From contig CM000693.1 in the NCBI GenBank assembly GCA_000149225.2, positions 310,001 through 374,000 of the forward strand: a DNA stretch of 64,000 nt. The letters are read 5' to 3'. Below are positions 1-8,236 of the stretch, piece by piece; within the stretch, counting starts at the first letter, position 1; each line of letters opens with the position of its first letter. The notes beneath the pieces were generated by a model, which was not told the origin of the DNA, made no database searches, and was given only the letters and a program-made list of their open reading frames with translations. Origin of the DNA: Lachancea kluyveri NRRL Y-12651. Taxonomy: Eukaryota > Ascomycota > Saccharomycetes > Saccharomycetales > Saccharomycetaceae. The position numbers and the translations under genes are program-made.

Positions 1-714
1 AGCTTCACGAGCCATTCTGATGTGAGTGAACCCACCCAATATGTGGATTTTGGAATCCGCCAAGACAATTCTTGTCCTAGTGGCATTCTCAATAGCAAAT
101 TTGGTTTTACCGTCCTTACCAGCGATACGCCCAATAGCTCTCGACAAATGGTCACCAGTCAAGGTTTTGACATCTTTAACTTCAAAGGTTTCAATATATA
201 AATCATCCAGTCTTAATAACGCAATAGCATCATCCAGGTCGAATCCCAGGGCGAAAGCCTTAATAAAGTCAGCACCTTTCTGTAAAGCACCTGGATCAGT
301 GGTATGTTTTGGATGAGTCCTTAATTCAACTGATTTTGTTTTCAAGTTCATTCTCACTTGTAACTTCAAGTGGTCAACTAGTGGCGGGTAAATTTTTGTC
401 CAATTGTTCCTCAACGGGGTCATTCTGTGAGGTGGTACAGGGACCTTTCTACTTTCAAGTTTCACCTTTGTTTCTTTTGAGCGAGCTGCAGAAGAGAAGC
501 GTGGTTTACCTTCCTCATCAAGCACAACTCCCTCACTTTCCTTTAGTTGCTGTTCTGGCTCGACTGGTTTGGCATCCTCGGTGTCTATTAGAATGTCATC
601 ATCGTCGTCATCTTGAATTGGTTGGACGTTGTTGGTACCAATGATTCTGGATGCACTAGGGGTAGCAACAGAAGTATCTTGGCTGTTTTTTTTTAGAGCA
701 GTAGGAGCAACCAT
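1..714 (-). CDS. PNO1: Pno1/Dim2, KH-domain 40S ribosome assembly factor (3' end cut by window edge)
   Basis: Pno1 binds the 3' region of pre-18S rRNA in late 90S/pre-40S particles, recruits the dimethylase Dim1 and holds back Nob1 cleavage at site D. The reading frame opens at the ATG at 714-712 and stays open for 238 codons to the left edge, where it stops inside the KH domain; about 35 C-terminal residues should lie outside. It starts MVAPTALKK, has an acidic low-complexity stretch (DDDDDDILID) near residues 35-45, then the conserved block VPPHRMTPLRN and KH-like sequence (SRAIGRIAGKDGKTKFAIEN). A nine-A run early in the gene is read in frame. RRPE and PAC motifs lie upstream. Identity is very safe from the near-continuous match to the S. 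cerevisiae protein. Confidence 0.96.
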   Translation of the reverse strand, partial: MVAPTALKKNSQDTSVATPSASRIIGTNNVQPIQDDDDDDILIDTEDAKPVEPEQQLKESEGVVLDEEGKPRFSSAARSKETKVKLESRKVPVPPHRMTPLRNNWTKIYPPLVDHLKLQVRMNLKTKSVELRTHPKHTTDPGALQKGADFIKAFALGFDLDDAIALLRLDDLYIETFEVKDVKTLTGDHLSRAIGRIAGKDGKTKFAIENATRTRIVLADSKIHILGGFTHIRMAREA

Positions 715-767
715 GGTATACGTATCTTTGCAGTTGCTTTTCTTTCAAAACTTGAAGTCTTCTCCCC

Positions 768-812
768 ATCTCATCTCATCTCACTTTCACATCCCAAATT
801 AAAAAAATTTTC
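768..812. promoter_or_regulatory. PAC + RRPE elements upstream of PNO1
   Basis: Overlapping CTCATC copies (GATGAG on the gene strand) lie at 770-775 and 775-780, followed by AAAATTTTC at 804-812, within 100 bp of the PNO1 ATG. PAC (Dot6/Tod6) and RRPE (Stb3) are the established ribosome-biogenesis promoter pair in yeast; binding here is inferred. Confidence 0.75.
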
Positions 813-994
813 AGAGAGAAAAAAGAAATGTGATCTCCTAGTCTTCGGATTTTCATTTCAAAGCCCTCGAAAAGGGATATACACCTCGGAAACGAAGAGC
901 AACATAATTATTCGTTTTTGTCAAGTTCTTACGAGATGAGTTAGCTATTAATGGGTAAGATTAAGTACAGTGGCGTGTTGATATTACAAGAGTC

Positions 995-2716
995 ATGATA
1001 AGTAGCTTTAGAAACGCGTTGACAAAGTTGGGTAGGACCCACTCCCCAAAGACTATTAATATGCTATACGCAGGATCGCGGCTCCCCCGTTACTACTCCT
1101 CTCGTAAAAGTATGGGTGAACTCTCAAGAAGTACCGACTTTATGCATACTCAAAATATACTGTTACAGAAGAACCAGGAACGTTTGACAAAGCATAAGCT
1201 ACTATCAGAAGCAACGAACTTTTACGAGAGATTCAAAATTAACACAAAGTGGTTTTTAATTCGAGGTAACAGGCCTTTCAGCACAGGTGAAATAAGTACA
1301 CTGTTTTCGTGGTTGATCATATCACAACTTGTGTGGGTGATACTAGGAACTACTACATTTGTATCACTAGTGCTATTCACGTTCAACACAGTCTTTGCTA
1401 AGGAAATGGTTGGAAATTTTGTTGGTACTTGTCTGAACAAATACATTGATGGTTGTGACGTCCAATTCCAAGATGCGTTGGTGCCTGAGTGGAAGAAAGG
1501 GTGTATAAGCTTTAAAAAAGTAGAGCTCAAGACCACCCCGAAAATCTCTTCAAAAGGGGACTCCAAAAACGCTCCCCAATTCGAGTTTCAATTAACTTTC
1601 AATCAGATCGATATGACTTTGTCTCTCCGCAAGTGGCTATCTGGACACGGTCTCATTGAAAATTTGTCCGTTTATGGTATGAAGGGTGATGTGACAGTAA
1701 AATCAGACGAAAAAAACCCCTTGCTACAATGGTTTTCCAACGATGGCTATTGTTTAGGTGAAGTTAGAATTAGGGACAGCCGTATTACGGTGCATGACAA
1801 AGAAATTGGCCAAGATTACAGAGTGTCCATATACAATATGGATTTACCACAACTGCGATTCGAATGGCTATTGGTAGATTTCTTCAACGCCAACGTCGTT
1901 ACTGGCGCCATAAACCACTCTCTCTTTACGATTCACAAACGACAACACAAGTTGGCTTATCTCCATGACTTTGAACACGATTTGTCGCCTTGGAAAAGAA
2001 TCACCAGACTTAGAATCGATGAGATTTCTGTTAAAGATCTTGGGCTTGACAAAAGCTCTTCCTTTAATTGGGTCGATGATGGCCAGGTCGAAATTATTGC
2101 AGACGTGATGTTGCCCAATATAGTAGAAGAGGAGACAGATGACGATAATAAATATATTGTGATGGATGTCAAATTTAACTTTAAAGATTTGAAGGCAAAG
2201 ATTCCTGGTGAAGAACCTAAATTATCCAATGGAGAAACTCTACTGTCTTTAGAAGAACTGAAACCAGTAATCGCGTACACCAACACTCAACGTGGTATAT
2301 TCCACTCTTTAATGAACATCGAGAAGACCAACTCTGTATGGAATAACTCAAACATTTCAATTAAAAGAACCAAATCGTACCCTGACACCACAGTGATACC
2401 ATCTACGGTACCATGGCCTGAAGATGAAGACACAATCCAGATGAGCAAAGAAATTATTAAGTATCACGACCAGCCTTCTCATAATAATAACGAGATCGTG
2501 TTACGTTGCCGTATTGTAAAAAACATGCAGGATGTTCAGCATTTGGCTCTTTTTAGAGAGACCGGAATTTATGACCTTCTGAGTATGGAGCTATACGTTG
2601 ATTTGATGAAGATCGTTGAAGAATGGGAGTATAGAAAAAAAAATGACTGGATGAGGTTGTGGGGTACCACATTTGCATCGCAGATTTTGATTTTTGGATT
2701 AGGCGCTATGGTTTAG
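995..2716 (+). CDS. MDM32: Mdm32, mitochondrial inner-membrane morphology protein
   Basis: Mdm32 with its relative Mdm31 is needed for normal mitochondrial shape, inheritance and nucleoid organisation. The 573-residue protein starts at the ATG at 995, with a basic, Ser/Arg-rich N-terminus that looks like a mitochondrial presequence (about residues 1-45). One clear membrane segment follows at about 103-135 (FSWLIISQLVWVILGTTTF), then a large soluble intermembrane-space part and a second short hydrophobic stretch at the extreme C-terminus (FASQILIFGLGAMV). The S. cerevisiae protein is about 622 residues, so this one is somewhat shorter. Its next-but-one neighbour is SHE9/MDM33, another inner-membrane morphology gene. 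Confidence 0.93.
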   Translation: MISSFRNALTKLGRTHSPKTINMLYAGSRLPRYYSSRKSMGELSRSTDFMHTQNILLQKNQERLTKHKLLSEATNFYERFKINTKWFLIRGNRPFSTGEISTLFSWLIISQLVWVILGTTTFVSLVLFTFNTVFAKEMVGNFVGTCLNKYIDGCDVQFQDALVPEWKKGCISFKKVELKTTPKISSKGDSKNAPQFEFQLTFNQIDMTLSLRKWLSGHGLIENLSVYGMKGDVTVKSDEKNPLLQWFSNDGYCLGEVRIRDSRITVHDKEIGQDYRVSIYNMDLPQLRFEWLLVDFFNANVVTGAINHSLFTIHKRQHKLAYLHDFEHDLSPWKRITRLRIDEISVKDLGLDKSSSFNWVDDGQVEIIADVMLPNIVEEETDDDNKYIVMDVKFNFKDLKAKIPGEEPKLSNGETLLSLEELKPVIAYTNTQRGIFHSLMNIEKTNSVWNNSNISIKRTKSYPDTTVIPSTVPWPEDEDTIQMSKEIIKYHDQPSHNNNEIVLRCRIVKNMQDVQHLALFRETGIYDLLSMELYVDLMKIVEEWEYRKKNDWMRLWGTTFASQILIFGLGAMV

Positions 2717-2849
2717 GTTTGTCGTACAATCATGTTGTTATCAACCTCAGACATTAGATCGTTTTTTGTTTGTTTTTTTCACGAAGTTACGTCCCTTAAA
2801 TATAATTGTATATATTTTGATTTAAATACTACTGTACATAAGCCACCGA

Positions 2850-3494
2850 TTACTCAATTGCTTTTTTTCCCGTTTTCTTATTGATTTTTACTACAGGCAT
2901 AAAAGTTTGATCACGTAGTTTAGGTTTTCTGGAATCTCCAGGGACTGACTTGGCGCCAATACCCAAAAACTCTGGTCTTCCTTGTTGCTCGTGTGGCACT
3001 GAAACCTTCTTCTTTCCACTTCCCACACTTTGTATATCGTCTTCTTCATCTTTCCACCCCATACCTCGAAGTAGTGCAGCGCCGAACTCCTCGATAGGAA
3101 CATTTTCATACTCTTCTTGTTTCGTTTCATCTGGAAGCTCGTCGATGCTTTTTGTGTCTGAACTAATTCCTAATCTGAGACCCACAATTTCTTCATCGTC
3201 AGTAGACTTTGCATTATTCAGCCCATATTTTAATTTTTCCATCCCTTCACTTGCATCTCCATTTCGTACCTTATCCATTCTTAACCTTGAGCTAGTTATA
3301 GTTGCTGCTGGTTTTATTATAAGCTTTTTCGGTTTAGTTTCCCTGTACTCTTCTACATGTGTTAACTTAATCTTAGTCCGCTTGTTCTCTTTCTCATCAT
3401 CGTCATTAAACAAGTTTGATCTTTTTTTCTTGGAAAAGTCATTAGCTTTATTCTTGGATTTTTTTGCCTTTAAGTTGATTGAAAGACCTGCCAT
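2850..3494 (-). CDS. SPP2: Spp2, G-patch activator of the spliceosomal helicase Prp2
   Basis: Spp2 binds and activates the DEAH helicase Prp2 for spliceosome activation before the first step of splicing. The 214-residue protein has a Lys-rich N-terminus. A G-patch-like segment of the family (VPIEEFGAALLRGMGW, about residues 133-148) is followed by FLGIGAK and the conserved tail TFMPVVKINKKTGKK. It is a little longer than the S. cerevisiae form (185 residues), with the extra length in the disordered N-terminal half. The start ATG at 3494-3492 is the first in frame. It is transcribed divergently from SHE9, with only about 147 bp between starts. Confidence 0.93.
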   Translation of the reverse strand: MAGLSINLKAKKSKNKANDFSKKKRSNLFNDDDEKENKRTKIKLTHVEEYRETKPKKLIIKPAATITSSRLRMDKVRNGDASEGMEKLKYGLNNAKSTDDEEIVGLRLGISSDTKSIDELPDETKQEEYENVPIEEFGAALLRGMGWKDEEDDIQSVGSGKKKVSVPHEQQGRPEFLGIGAKSVPGDSRKPKLRDQTFMPVVKINKKTGKKAIE

Positions 3495-3641
3495 CTTGTA
3501 CTTCTTTTCCTTTTTTTAATCACTATGTATGTGGCTTTTGTCAACATGAAATAAAGTTGAAAATTTCCTTGGTCGGAGTGGGTGGTAAACAGGATTACAA
3601 AACGCTATATAACAAACTGCTAAGTGTAGCCAATTTAAACA

Positions 3642-4985
3642 ATGCTCACACGATGTCTGCTGAGGAGGAGCTTATACATCAAACCGACGAACCGTTATGT
3701 TGGCATTCGTCTTTACAGTAGTGAGAAGAATGATGGAAAGAGGGATGACACTCAAAAGACCAACGCCCCAATACAGGATATTATAAGATCCCTCGAACCA
3801 TACTGGAATTCAGCACGCACGAAACTAAGAAAGACAAATTCCCAAATCAAGCATTATTCTACTCAATTCAAATATCATATGGATAAAGCTACTCAATCGA
3901 TCCGAGAGGCAAACAAAAAACTTGCACAACAAGAATCTGAGGGCCAGGACAACCGGCTAAATTACAACATGGACATAGAGACCAAGGGAAAGATCGAAGG
4001 GTTGCCTTCAGAAAGAGAAAGGAATAGAGGCCGGTGGGCTAGAAAGCTGGAATTTTACCTAGATTCTTTGCAAGAGACGATATTTACTGCAACTAGAGCA
4101 TTGAATGACGTTACTGGTTACTCGAGCATTCAAAAGTTGAGAAAAAGCATTGAATTAATGGAGGGGGAGCTAGAGAAAACAAAAAGAAGTGTCAAAATAA
4201 GCAAGGAGGAGTACAATGAGGCCATCGAGATGAGGGCCCAATCCCAGCGCGAAGTCAACGAGTTGCTGCAAAGAAAGAACTCTTGGAGTCCACAAGATTT
4301 GGAGAGGTTTACCCAGTTGTACAAAAATGATGCAGATAACCTAAAGCGTGAAGAAGCAGCCAAACAGAAGCTAAGCGATATGGAAGCGAAGGAGGAGGAA
4401 TTGTCGACCAGTTTGTATCGTGCGATCTTAACAAGGTACCATGAGGAACAAATATGGTCCGATAAAATTAGGAGAACTTCAACTTGGGGTACTTTCTTTC
4501 TAATGGGTATGAACATTGTTTTATTTCTAGTCTTCCAACTACTTTTGGAGCCGTGGAAGAGAAGAAGGCTAGTTGGCTCCTTTGAAGATAAGGTGAAACA
4601 TGCCCTTTCTGAATACACAGATGCGCAAAACGAAAAGTTAGACGAGATATCCGACTATATTTCACACACTATGAAAGAAAGTATAAGCATTAAAAAAGAG
4701 GTAGTTGTCGAAAAGCCACTGGAGCATTCTAAAGTTACCAACGTTCCTCACTCAGATCCTCTGACGCTGGTCGCCTTACGTTTTAACTCTTGGAATAATT
4801 TTATCTCGTCAGTTAAATTTGACATGAGACAGCTGTATCAATGGACTTACAGATTTTGCAGGAAAATTTACCATATAGAATACCTGAAGCCAGAAACCAT
4901 TACACCATTATCTGTGCCAGAACTGTATGTTTTATCGACTATACTACTATTCGCGGGTGGCTTTCTCAAATCACTAATCATGTGA
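3642..4985 (+). CDS. SHE9: She9/Mdm33, inner mitochondrial membrane coiled-coil protein
   Basis: She9 (Mdm33) is an inner-membrane protein whose long coiled coil is thought to drive membrane constriction or fission and to influence phospholipid homeostasis. The 447-residue product begins with an Arg-rich presequence-like region (MLTRCLLRRSLYIK). It continues as highly charged coiled coil from about residue 45 to 275, then a membrane segment at about 280-303 (WGTFFLMGMNIVLFLVFQLLL) and a C-terminal membrane segment (ELYVLSTILLFAGGFLK). This is the family layout and the length is close to the S. cerevisiae protein (456). The ATG at 3642 is chosen because it opens the presequence. Confidence 0.93.
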   Translation: MLTRCLLRRSLYIKPTNRYVGIRLYSSEKNDGKRDDTQKTNAPIQDIIRSLEPYWNSARTKLRKTNSQIKHYSTQFKYHMDKATQSIREANKKLAQQESEGQDNRLNYNMDIETKGKIEGLPSERERNRGRWARKLEFYLDSLQETIFTATRALNDVTGYSSIQKLRKSIELMEGELEKTKRSVKISKEEYNEAIEMRAQSQREVNELLQRKNSWSPQDLERFTQLYKNDADNLKREEAAKQKLSDMEAKEEELSTSLYRAILTRYHEEQIWSDKIRRTSTWGTFFLMGMNIVLFLVFQLLLEPWKRRRLVGSFEDKVKHALSEYTDAQNEKLDEISDYISHTMKESISIKKEVVVEKPLEHSKVTNVPHSDPLTLVALRFNSWNNFISSVKFDMRQLYQWTYRFCRKIYHIEYLKPETITPLSVPELYVLSTILLFAGGFLKSLIM

Positions 4986-5019
4986 TTTACGTATTCCATG
5001 ACATTATCTGTTATTTTTC

Positions 5020-5028
5020 GGTGGCAAA
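5020..5028 (+). promoter_or_regulatory. PACE (Rpn4 site) upstream of RPT3
   Basis: GGTGGCAAA, the exact proteasome-associated control element, lies 87 bp before the RPT3 ATG. Rpn4 is the established activator of proteasome genes through this sequence. Confidence 0.85.
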
Positions 5029-5114
5029 AAAGCTCCTCCTTTAGAAACTTGTATATAGGTTAGCACCAATTAGATATTAGGAGAAGTAAACATCATTGGA
5101 TATCGATCGAACCA

Positions 5115-6392
5115 ATGGAAGAACTAGGTATTATACCACCAAATGGAAATGTTTCTGTGGAGAAACCCGCTCCAGGTTCTTACGCCTCCTTAGTGTCACA
5201 ATTGAATAACTCTTTGAACACTTCAAATAACACCAACTCTGACATTTACTTAAAGCTCAAAAAGTTGGAAAAGGAATACGAACTTCTTATCTTACAAGAG
5301 GAGTACATCAAGGACGAGCAGCGTCATCTGAAAAGAGAACTACTAAGGGCTCAAGAAGAGGTGAAACGAATCCAGTCTGTCCCCTTAGTCATCGGTCAAT
5401 TTTTAGAACCAATTGACGAAAGTACTGGTATCGTCTCTAGTACCACGGGCATGAGTTATGTCGTTAGGATTCTATCTACTTTGGATCGTGAGCTGTTGAA
5501 GCCTTCTACTTCTGTTGCTTTACATCGCCACTCTAATGCATTGGTGGATATTTTGCCACCAGACTCGGATTCCAGTATATCAATAATGGGCTCTGGTGAA
5601 AAGCCGGATGTTACATATGCGGACGTGGGTGGTTTGGATATGCAAAAGCAAGAGATTAGAGAAGCTGTGGAATTGCCACTTGTTCAAGCGGATTTATACC
5701 AACAAATTGGTATCGATCCACCAAGAGGTGTTCTACTATATGGTCCACCAGGTACTGGTAAGACCATGTTAGTCAAGGCGGTGGCAAACAGCACCAGTGC
5801 TGCCTTCATTAGAGTGAATGGTTCTGAATTCGTTCACAAGTATCTAGGTGAAGGTCCAAGGATGGTCCGTGACGTTTTTAGATTGGCAAGAGAAAACTCG
5901 CCCTCTATTATTTTTATTGATGAGGTTGATTCTATTGCAACTAAGCGTTTTGACGCACAAACTGGTTCTGACCGTGAAGTTCAACGTATTTTGATTGAAT
6001 TGTTGACACAGATGGATGGTTTTGACCAATCCACAAATGTTAAAGTTATCATGGCCACCAACAGAGCCGATACCTTAGACCCTGCTCTATTAAGACCTGG
6101 TAGATTGGATAGAAAAATCGAATTCCCATCCCTACGTGACAGGCGTGAGCGTCGCTTAATCTTCGGTACGATTGCATCTAAGATGTCTCTAGCCCCAGAA
6201 GCAGATTTAGATTCCCTAATCATTAGGAACGACCCACTATCCGGTGCTCTGATTGCTGCAATCATGCAAGAAGCAGGCTTACGTGCCGTTAGAAAAAACA
6301 GATACGTCATCTTACAAAGCGATTTGGAGGAAGCTTACGCCGCACAAGTCAAGTCCGGGAGTGATGTCGACAAATTTGATTTCTACAAATGA
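5115..6392 (+). CDS. RPT3: Rpt3, 26S proteasome regulatory-particle AAA ATPase
   Basis: Rpt3 is one of the six ATPases of the proteasome base that unfold substrates and open the 20S gate. The 425-residue protein has an N-terminal coiled coil (about residues 45-95), an OB domain, then the AAA domain. Walker A (GPPGTGKT) lies near residues 210-217, Walker B (IIFIDEVDS) near 264-272, and an arginine-finger region follows. It ends FDFYK, which fits the HbYX C-terminal motif that docks into the alpha ring. The length is nearly that of S. cerevisiae Rpt3 (428). A PACE site sits in the short promoter shared with the end of SHE9. Confidence 0.98.
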   Translation: MEELGIIPPNGNVSVEKPAPGSYASLVSQLNNSLNTSNNTNSDIYLKLKKLEKEYELLILQEEYIKDEQRHLKRELLRAQEEVKRIQSVPLVIGQFLEPIDESTGIVSSTTGMSYVVRILSTLDRELLKPSTSVALHRHSNALVDILPPDSDSSISIMGSGEKPDVTYADVGGLDMQKQEIREAVELPLVQADLYQQIGIDPPRGVLLYGPPGTGKTMLVKAVANSTSAAFIRVNGSEFVHKYLGEGPRMVRDVFRLARENSPSIIFIDEVDSIATKRFDAQTGSDREVQRILIELLTQMDGFDQSTNVKVIMATNRADTLDPALLRPGRLDRKIEFPSLRDRRERRLIFGTIASKMSLAPEADLDSLIIRNDPLSGALIAAIMQEAGLRAVRKNRYVILQSDLEEAYAAQVKSGSDVDKFDFYK

Positions 6393-6467
6393 TTTGTGTA
6401 AAGAAAAGAAAATGCATTATTATGTACACTATCATGTAATTTTTGGGAACTGATTTGAAATAAAACG

Positions 6468-7994
6468 CTAAGCTTTGGCCGTGACCTCGTAAATTGTCAT
6501 GCCTGGGGTAAAGGTTGTAAAATCAGATATATCGAAATGATCCATATCCAAGCTGTACTTCGTTTCCCAGGTAGAATTGAAGTGGAATGTTGATGTGTTT
6601 TCCAAACCGTATATTTTGTTAGTGATTGATTTTGGAGCAATCACTAGAACGTCTCTAGATCCTAATTCCGCTAATCTCGACAGTGTCTTGTTCAACAATG
6701 AGACGCTGCAGCCTTTTAAATCAATGACATGGTTTTGTAAAATATTGAAATCGACTTTATCTACGTTCTCGACACCATCGACAAAATTGGTTGTGGAAAT
6801 AGTGAGGTTTTTGTTCATGTACATCCATGTTGGAGGGGAATATGTCTTCCACCAGACGTGAACTCCAGCTGTATCACTTGAGGTTCGCAAATGATCAATG
6901 GCCAAAATTACCCCGCGTTGATGTAAACCCCCCATTATTATGCCTGAACAAATATTGAACAGTAACCATAGCTTGATAACATGTTCCGATTTTATGACTT
7001 TGTCAAAGTTGGACAAATCAATGGATATGCAGAATAACGGTAGTAACGGGACCAGGAAACGTAACTCTTGATGCTTAAAAAGCGACAGTATTACTAGTCC
7101 CGAAATACATGATAGTAGTGGTAACGCCAATTTGTACCTCCTAGAAAAAAAGAAAATCAGTGCTGGGCCCAAAATTTGAGGCACATTGAATAAAATATGA
7201 GTGTATCTTGGGTGTAGACCGTGTGTGGCTAGGTTGGATTCATCCATGTTATATGAAAAATTGTTCAAGGGCGCAACGCACCAAGTATTGGAATTATACA
7301 ACCGGGTATCGGCTACAACAAACAGATATGAGGTCAAACCAAAGCTGAACAAGCAAACCATTGACGACCTCCAGTGATGCCAGTAAAATTTGTGCATAGT
7401 TGGGATACATGGTAGCAAAATGAATGCAGGAAACGTTATCCTGTTGAAAATACCAAGGCAAATAAAAAATCCGATTAGCACTGAAGTCCTATAATGCTGA
7501 TATTTTGAGTCTCTCGAATCTTGAATCAACGTCTTGAAGAGTGATAAGGTGATCAATAAGATTACAGTTTCTAAGGAATTGGAAAAGGTATGAGTCTGGT
7601 AACACCAAACTATGTATGACGTAGAAATAAAAAAATCTGCCTTAGACCGCTCTTTTTTTGATTGTAAAAGAAATTGCAATGCTAGTTTGCTAACGAAAAC
7701 GAAGACGATGTAATTTTGAATCCTTAAGAGGTACAAGATGGCAGTTGGCGATTGGATGTGTAGCAACCATTTATTCAAATACAACAAGGGTCCATAAGCT
7801 AGGTACAATGGAACAAAACTTCTTGCCGAGTTAGCTGGTTCGAACTCCCATGGGATATTACCCGCTATTCCTTGTACTTTACTCATCAATATTTCAATGC
7901 TTTGGAAGTGTTCGTCAGGATGGATGTAAGATGGTTCCAAAGCAAAAAAAAGGCCTAATAGGTAGCCCACGTAGTGCCAAATTTGTAGCTTCAT
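6468..7994 (-). CDS. SMP3: Smp3, GPI fourth-mannose alpha-1,2-mannosyltransferase
   Basis: Smp3 adds the fourth, side-branching mannose to GPI precursors in the ER membrane, essential in yeast because ethanolamine-phosphate linkage depends on it. The 508-residue polytopic protein carries the GT22-family motif SYIHPDEHFQ at about residues 22-31, with the HPDE core in the first luminal loop, and the conserved HQELRFLVPL segment. The tail contains VHVWWKTYSPPTWMYMN and DHFDISDFTTF as in the yeast orthologue (516 residues). It is convergent with RPT3, with 75 bp between stop codons, and divergent from SXM1. Confidence 0.95.
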   Translation of the reverse strand: MKLQIWHYVGYLLGLFFALEPSYIHPDEHFQSIEILMSKVQGIAGNIPWEFEPANSARSFVPLYLAYGPLLYLNKWLLHIQSPTAILYLLRIQNYIVFVFVSKLALQFLLQSKKERSKADFFISTSYIVWCYQTHTFSNSLETVILLITLSLFKTLIQDSRDSKYQHYRTSVLIGFFICLGIFNRITFPAFILLPCIPTMHKFYWHHWRSSMVCLFSFGLTSYLFVVADTRLYNSNTWCVAPLNNFSYNMDESNLATHGLHPRYTHILFNVPQILGPALIFFFSRRYKLALPLLSCISGLVILSLFKHQELRFLVPLLPLFCISIDLSNFDKVIKSEHVIKLWLLFNICSGIIMGGLHQRGVILAIDHLRTSSDTAGVHVWWKTYSPPTWMYMNKNLTISTTNFVDGVENVDKVDFNILQNHVIDLKGCSVSLLNKTLSRLAELGSRDVLVIAPKSITNKIYGLENTSTFHFNSTWETKYSLDMDHFDISDFTTFTPGMTIYEVTAKA

Positions 7995-8154
7995 TTCTCA
8001 ATAAAAGCCTTTGAGGGTTCGGGAATTCCGCTTTAAGTTTTACTCTTAAGCTATTTGAACCTAAAGCATGTAAAGGCAACTTATTTTAATATCGATTATG
8101 CATTTCAGTTTATAATGGTAATTATATACGATTCTCCACGGAAGCGATCTATGC

Positions 8155-8178
8155 TGAAAAATTTTCAGAAATGATGAG
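8155..8178. promoter_or_regulatory. RRPE + PAC pair upstream of SXM1
   Basis: The palindrome TGAAAAATTTTCA (8155-8167) is followed by GATGAG (8173-8178), 60-80 bp before the SXM1 ATG. The pair is typical of ribosome-biogenesis promoters. It also faces SMP3, but is closer to SXM1. Confidence 0.65.
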
Positions 8179-8236
8179 ATAGGATCCACTCGTTACGTAT
8201 GTTTATTCGATAAAACTTCAAATATACCGACAAGTG

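Noticed and set aside
2950-3519. 189-codon plus-strand frame opposite SPP2
   Set aside because: It is the antisense of SPP2: Ser/Phe-rich translation typical of the reverse of Lys/Glu-rich coding sequence.
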